The translations under genes and the position numbers were made by a program. Shown piece by piece: positions 62,687 to 64,000 of a DNA stretch of 64,000 nt; position 1 is the stretch's first letter, and each line of letters begins with the position of its first letter. The DNA lies in assembly GCF_003363435.1 (NCBI RefSeq), contig NZ_QRCT01000049.1, positions 62,001 to 126,000 of the forward strand, written 5' to 3'. The notes under the pieces were generated by a model. It ran no database searches, was not told where the DNA came from, and saw nothing but the letters and a program-made list of their open reading frames with translations. This stretch comes from Anaerosacchariphilus polymeriproducens (GTDB taxonomy: Bacteria > Bacillota > Clostridia > Lachnospirales > Lachnospiraceae).

Positions 62687-64000
62687 TTAGTAAGCTGTAG
62701 ATTTTATTTCTCCATCCTCTTTCACAAATTTACAAGTTTTCATTGGATCTTTCACATAGAAGGATTCCTCACCAATAACGATCTTTACTCCAGGGTATAT
62801 GATTTGACCTACTTTAATCGCTACTGATTCATTCTCCATTAACTGCTGTTCAAACATCTCTACTCGTTGTGAATCTATTTCGATTTTTTCCTTTAATTCC
62901 TTATAATGCTGAGATAAAGTTTGTAAATGTTTTATTCGGTCTGCTGAAAATTGTTCTCCTTCTTTTAAACGCTTACTAAAGTCTACTATGCTAGGCTTCA
63001 TTATGTCTAACTTTTTTCTCATTTGTTTAATACCTTCTTTTAACTTATAATACTCTTCTCTTTTCTTCGGATCTATTCCTACCTCAAGTATCGTCATGGC
63101 GCCCATATGAGAACCCATGATCTTAGCAGCAATATTTTTTCCGGCTTTCACATTTCCGCCTACTACGAATCCTTTCTTTCCTACTACATTGATTTCATCT
63201 CTGGCTGTCACTTTACATTGTAGAATACAATCAGTTTCGATATAACCTCCTGCTTCCACTGTACAGTTCTCTAAAAATTTGGAAACAATATTTCCTTCGG
63301 AACGAAGAAGTCCCTTTCCCATTCCATTCATTCCTCTTTTTAAAATGATATTACCGCCAGCTATTACCGTTGCGCCTTCTACGATACCTTCAATTACGAT
63401 ATCGCCTTCAGCCTCTACGCGGAATCCATTTTGGACATTTCCTTTTACTAATACATTCCCATTATAGTGAATATCACCTGTAGAAGCATCAACATCTGCT
63501 GAAACTTCAAAAACATCGGAAACAAATACTTTTCCCGCTATTAAATTAACATGCCCGGTCACATCAGAAAACAGTTCCATCCCATCTTCAGATAAAGTAA
63601 TATTTTTCCCATAATTTAATTTGAGTTTTTTAACTTCTCTGGCTTTGATTACATTTCCCATAACATCAGAGCCGGGTATACTTGGTACCTCTTTTGTAAG
63701 ACGTGCAAGCAATTGCCCCTGCCTTACATGATTGATCATATCCAAACTATGATAATCTACAGTACCATCTTCATTTTGTTTGGGTTTTGCATTAAGATTT
63801 GTTTCAAAAAAATATTCGATTTGGGCATCACTGCCTTGAACAGGTTCTTGACCAACAGCTAATATATAATCTTTACAATAATGTCTGTCACTTATAAATT
63901 TCTGAATTTCTTCTTGGTTGATTCCTACCTGTACCTTATTAAAAATTAACTCATCAACAATATCTTTCACCGTTAATTGCTGCCCCATATTTGAAGGCGG
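62687..64000 (-). CDS. FapA-family (DUF342) protein, 5' end beyond the window
   Basis: A long right-handed beta-helix with repeated glycine-turns (VEGATVIAGGNIILKRGMNG) is followed by a coiled coil (about 305-385) and a beta C-terminus (GQIIYPGVKIVIGEESFYV), the DUF342/FapA layout. An ATG at 63988 starts a 433-residue ORF, but the frame stays open to the window edge and the preceding codons (Pro-Pro-Ser-Asn) resemble the usual YPP...GG start of the N-terminal domain, so the true start is probably upstream. FapA proteins occur in flagellar and polymer gene clusters; the role is not settled. Confidence 0.85.
   Translation of the reverse strand, partial: PPSNMGQQLTVKDIVDELIFNKVQVGINQEEIQKFISDRHYCKDYILAVGQEPVQGSDAQIEYFFETNLNAKPKQNEDGTVDYHSLDMINHVRQGQLLARLTKEVPSIPGSDVMGNVIKAREVKKLKLNYGKNITLSEDGMELFSDVTGHVNLIAGKVFVSDVFEVSADVDASTGDIHYNGNVLVKGNVQNGFRVEAEGDIVIEGIVEGATVIAGGNIILKRGMNGMGKGLLRSEGNIVSKFLENCTVEAGGYIETDCILQCKVTARDEINVVGKKGFVVGGNVKAGKNIAAKIMGSHMGAMTILEVGIDPKKREEYYKLKEGIKQMRKKLDIMKPSIVDFSKRLKEGEQFSADRIKHLQTLSQHYKELKEKIEIDSQRVEMFEQQLMENESVAIKVGQIIYPGVKIVIGEESFYVKDPMKTCKFVKEDGEIKSTAY

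Overview
The window looks like a low-GC, Gram-positive anaerobe of the Lachnospiraceae / Clostridium cluster XIVa type. The evidence is a PolC-type replicase, the MEP isoprenoid pathway, a FapA/DUF6115 block of the kind seen next to flagellar genes, AraC-type (YesN-like) and LytTR two-component systems, and a maltodextrin ABC system relying on an MsmK-type ATPase. No rRNA, tRNA, CRISPR array, intact transposase or prophage was seen. Nearly all genes lie on the minus strand; the + strand islands are 18.8-21.5 kb and 54.5-55.4 kb.

Layout by coordinate: (1) 1-3.1 kb, a type IIA topoisomerase pair (A subunit cut by the window edge). (2) 3.1-5.9 kb, a GHKL kinase / LytTR regulator pair with unusual active-site substitutions, followed by a gene-poor, repeat-bearing 470-bp stretch. 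(3) 6.0-18.4 kb, a housekeeping run read as polysaccharide deacetylase - bactofilin - pyrH - frr - uppS - cdsA - dxr - rseP - ispG - polC. (4) 18.8-22.9 kb, msmK, a CdaR-type regulator, a YesL-type membrane protein, EcsC and NUDIX proteins. (5) 23.0-36.1 kb, an extremely AT-rich thiotemplate biosynthetic cluster: radical SAM enzyme, free carrier protein, Gfo/Idh/MocA oxidoreductase, PaaK-like and acyl ligases, HAD protein, two BtrH/C39-like proteins, a one-module adenylation-PCP protein whose pocket reads as glycine, and a three-gene ABC exporter. It has no condensation or thioesterase domain. (6) 36.1-54.3 kb, an intracellular starch/maltodextrin system: neopullulanase, debranching enzyme, 4-alpha-glucanotransferase carrying an HPr-like tail, type I pullulanase, MalEFG-type importer, a YesM/YesN two-component system with its own solute-binding lipoprotein, and glycogen phosphorylase. 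(7) 54.5-58.9 kb, AraC regulator, free EIIA-Glc, aldo/keto reductase, RpiR regulator, methyltransferase and a small ORF. (8) 59.2-64 kb, tsf and rpsB with promoter, structured leader and terminator, then motility-associated genes ending in a cut fapA.

The starch genes form a coherent pathway. Maltodextrins enter through MalEFG, which lacks a local ATPase and probably uses MsmK at 18.8 kb. They are debranched and remodelled by PulA, neopullulanase, GDE and MalQ, and phosphorolysed by GlgP. YesM/YesN-like proteins, an AraC regulator and PTS-type proteins probably control it.

The usual rpsB-tsf-pyrH-frr order is preserved but split by about 42 kb, which suggests that blocks 4-7 were inserted between tsf and pyrH. 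A 156-bp element with perfect 32-bp terminal inverted repeats sits at the tsf-side edge. The best candidates for undescribed biology are the condensation-less glycine-type thiotemplate cluster (23-36 kb) and the MalQ-HPr fusion with an internal translation start (about 40.1 kb).
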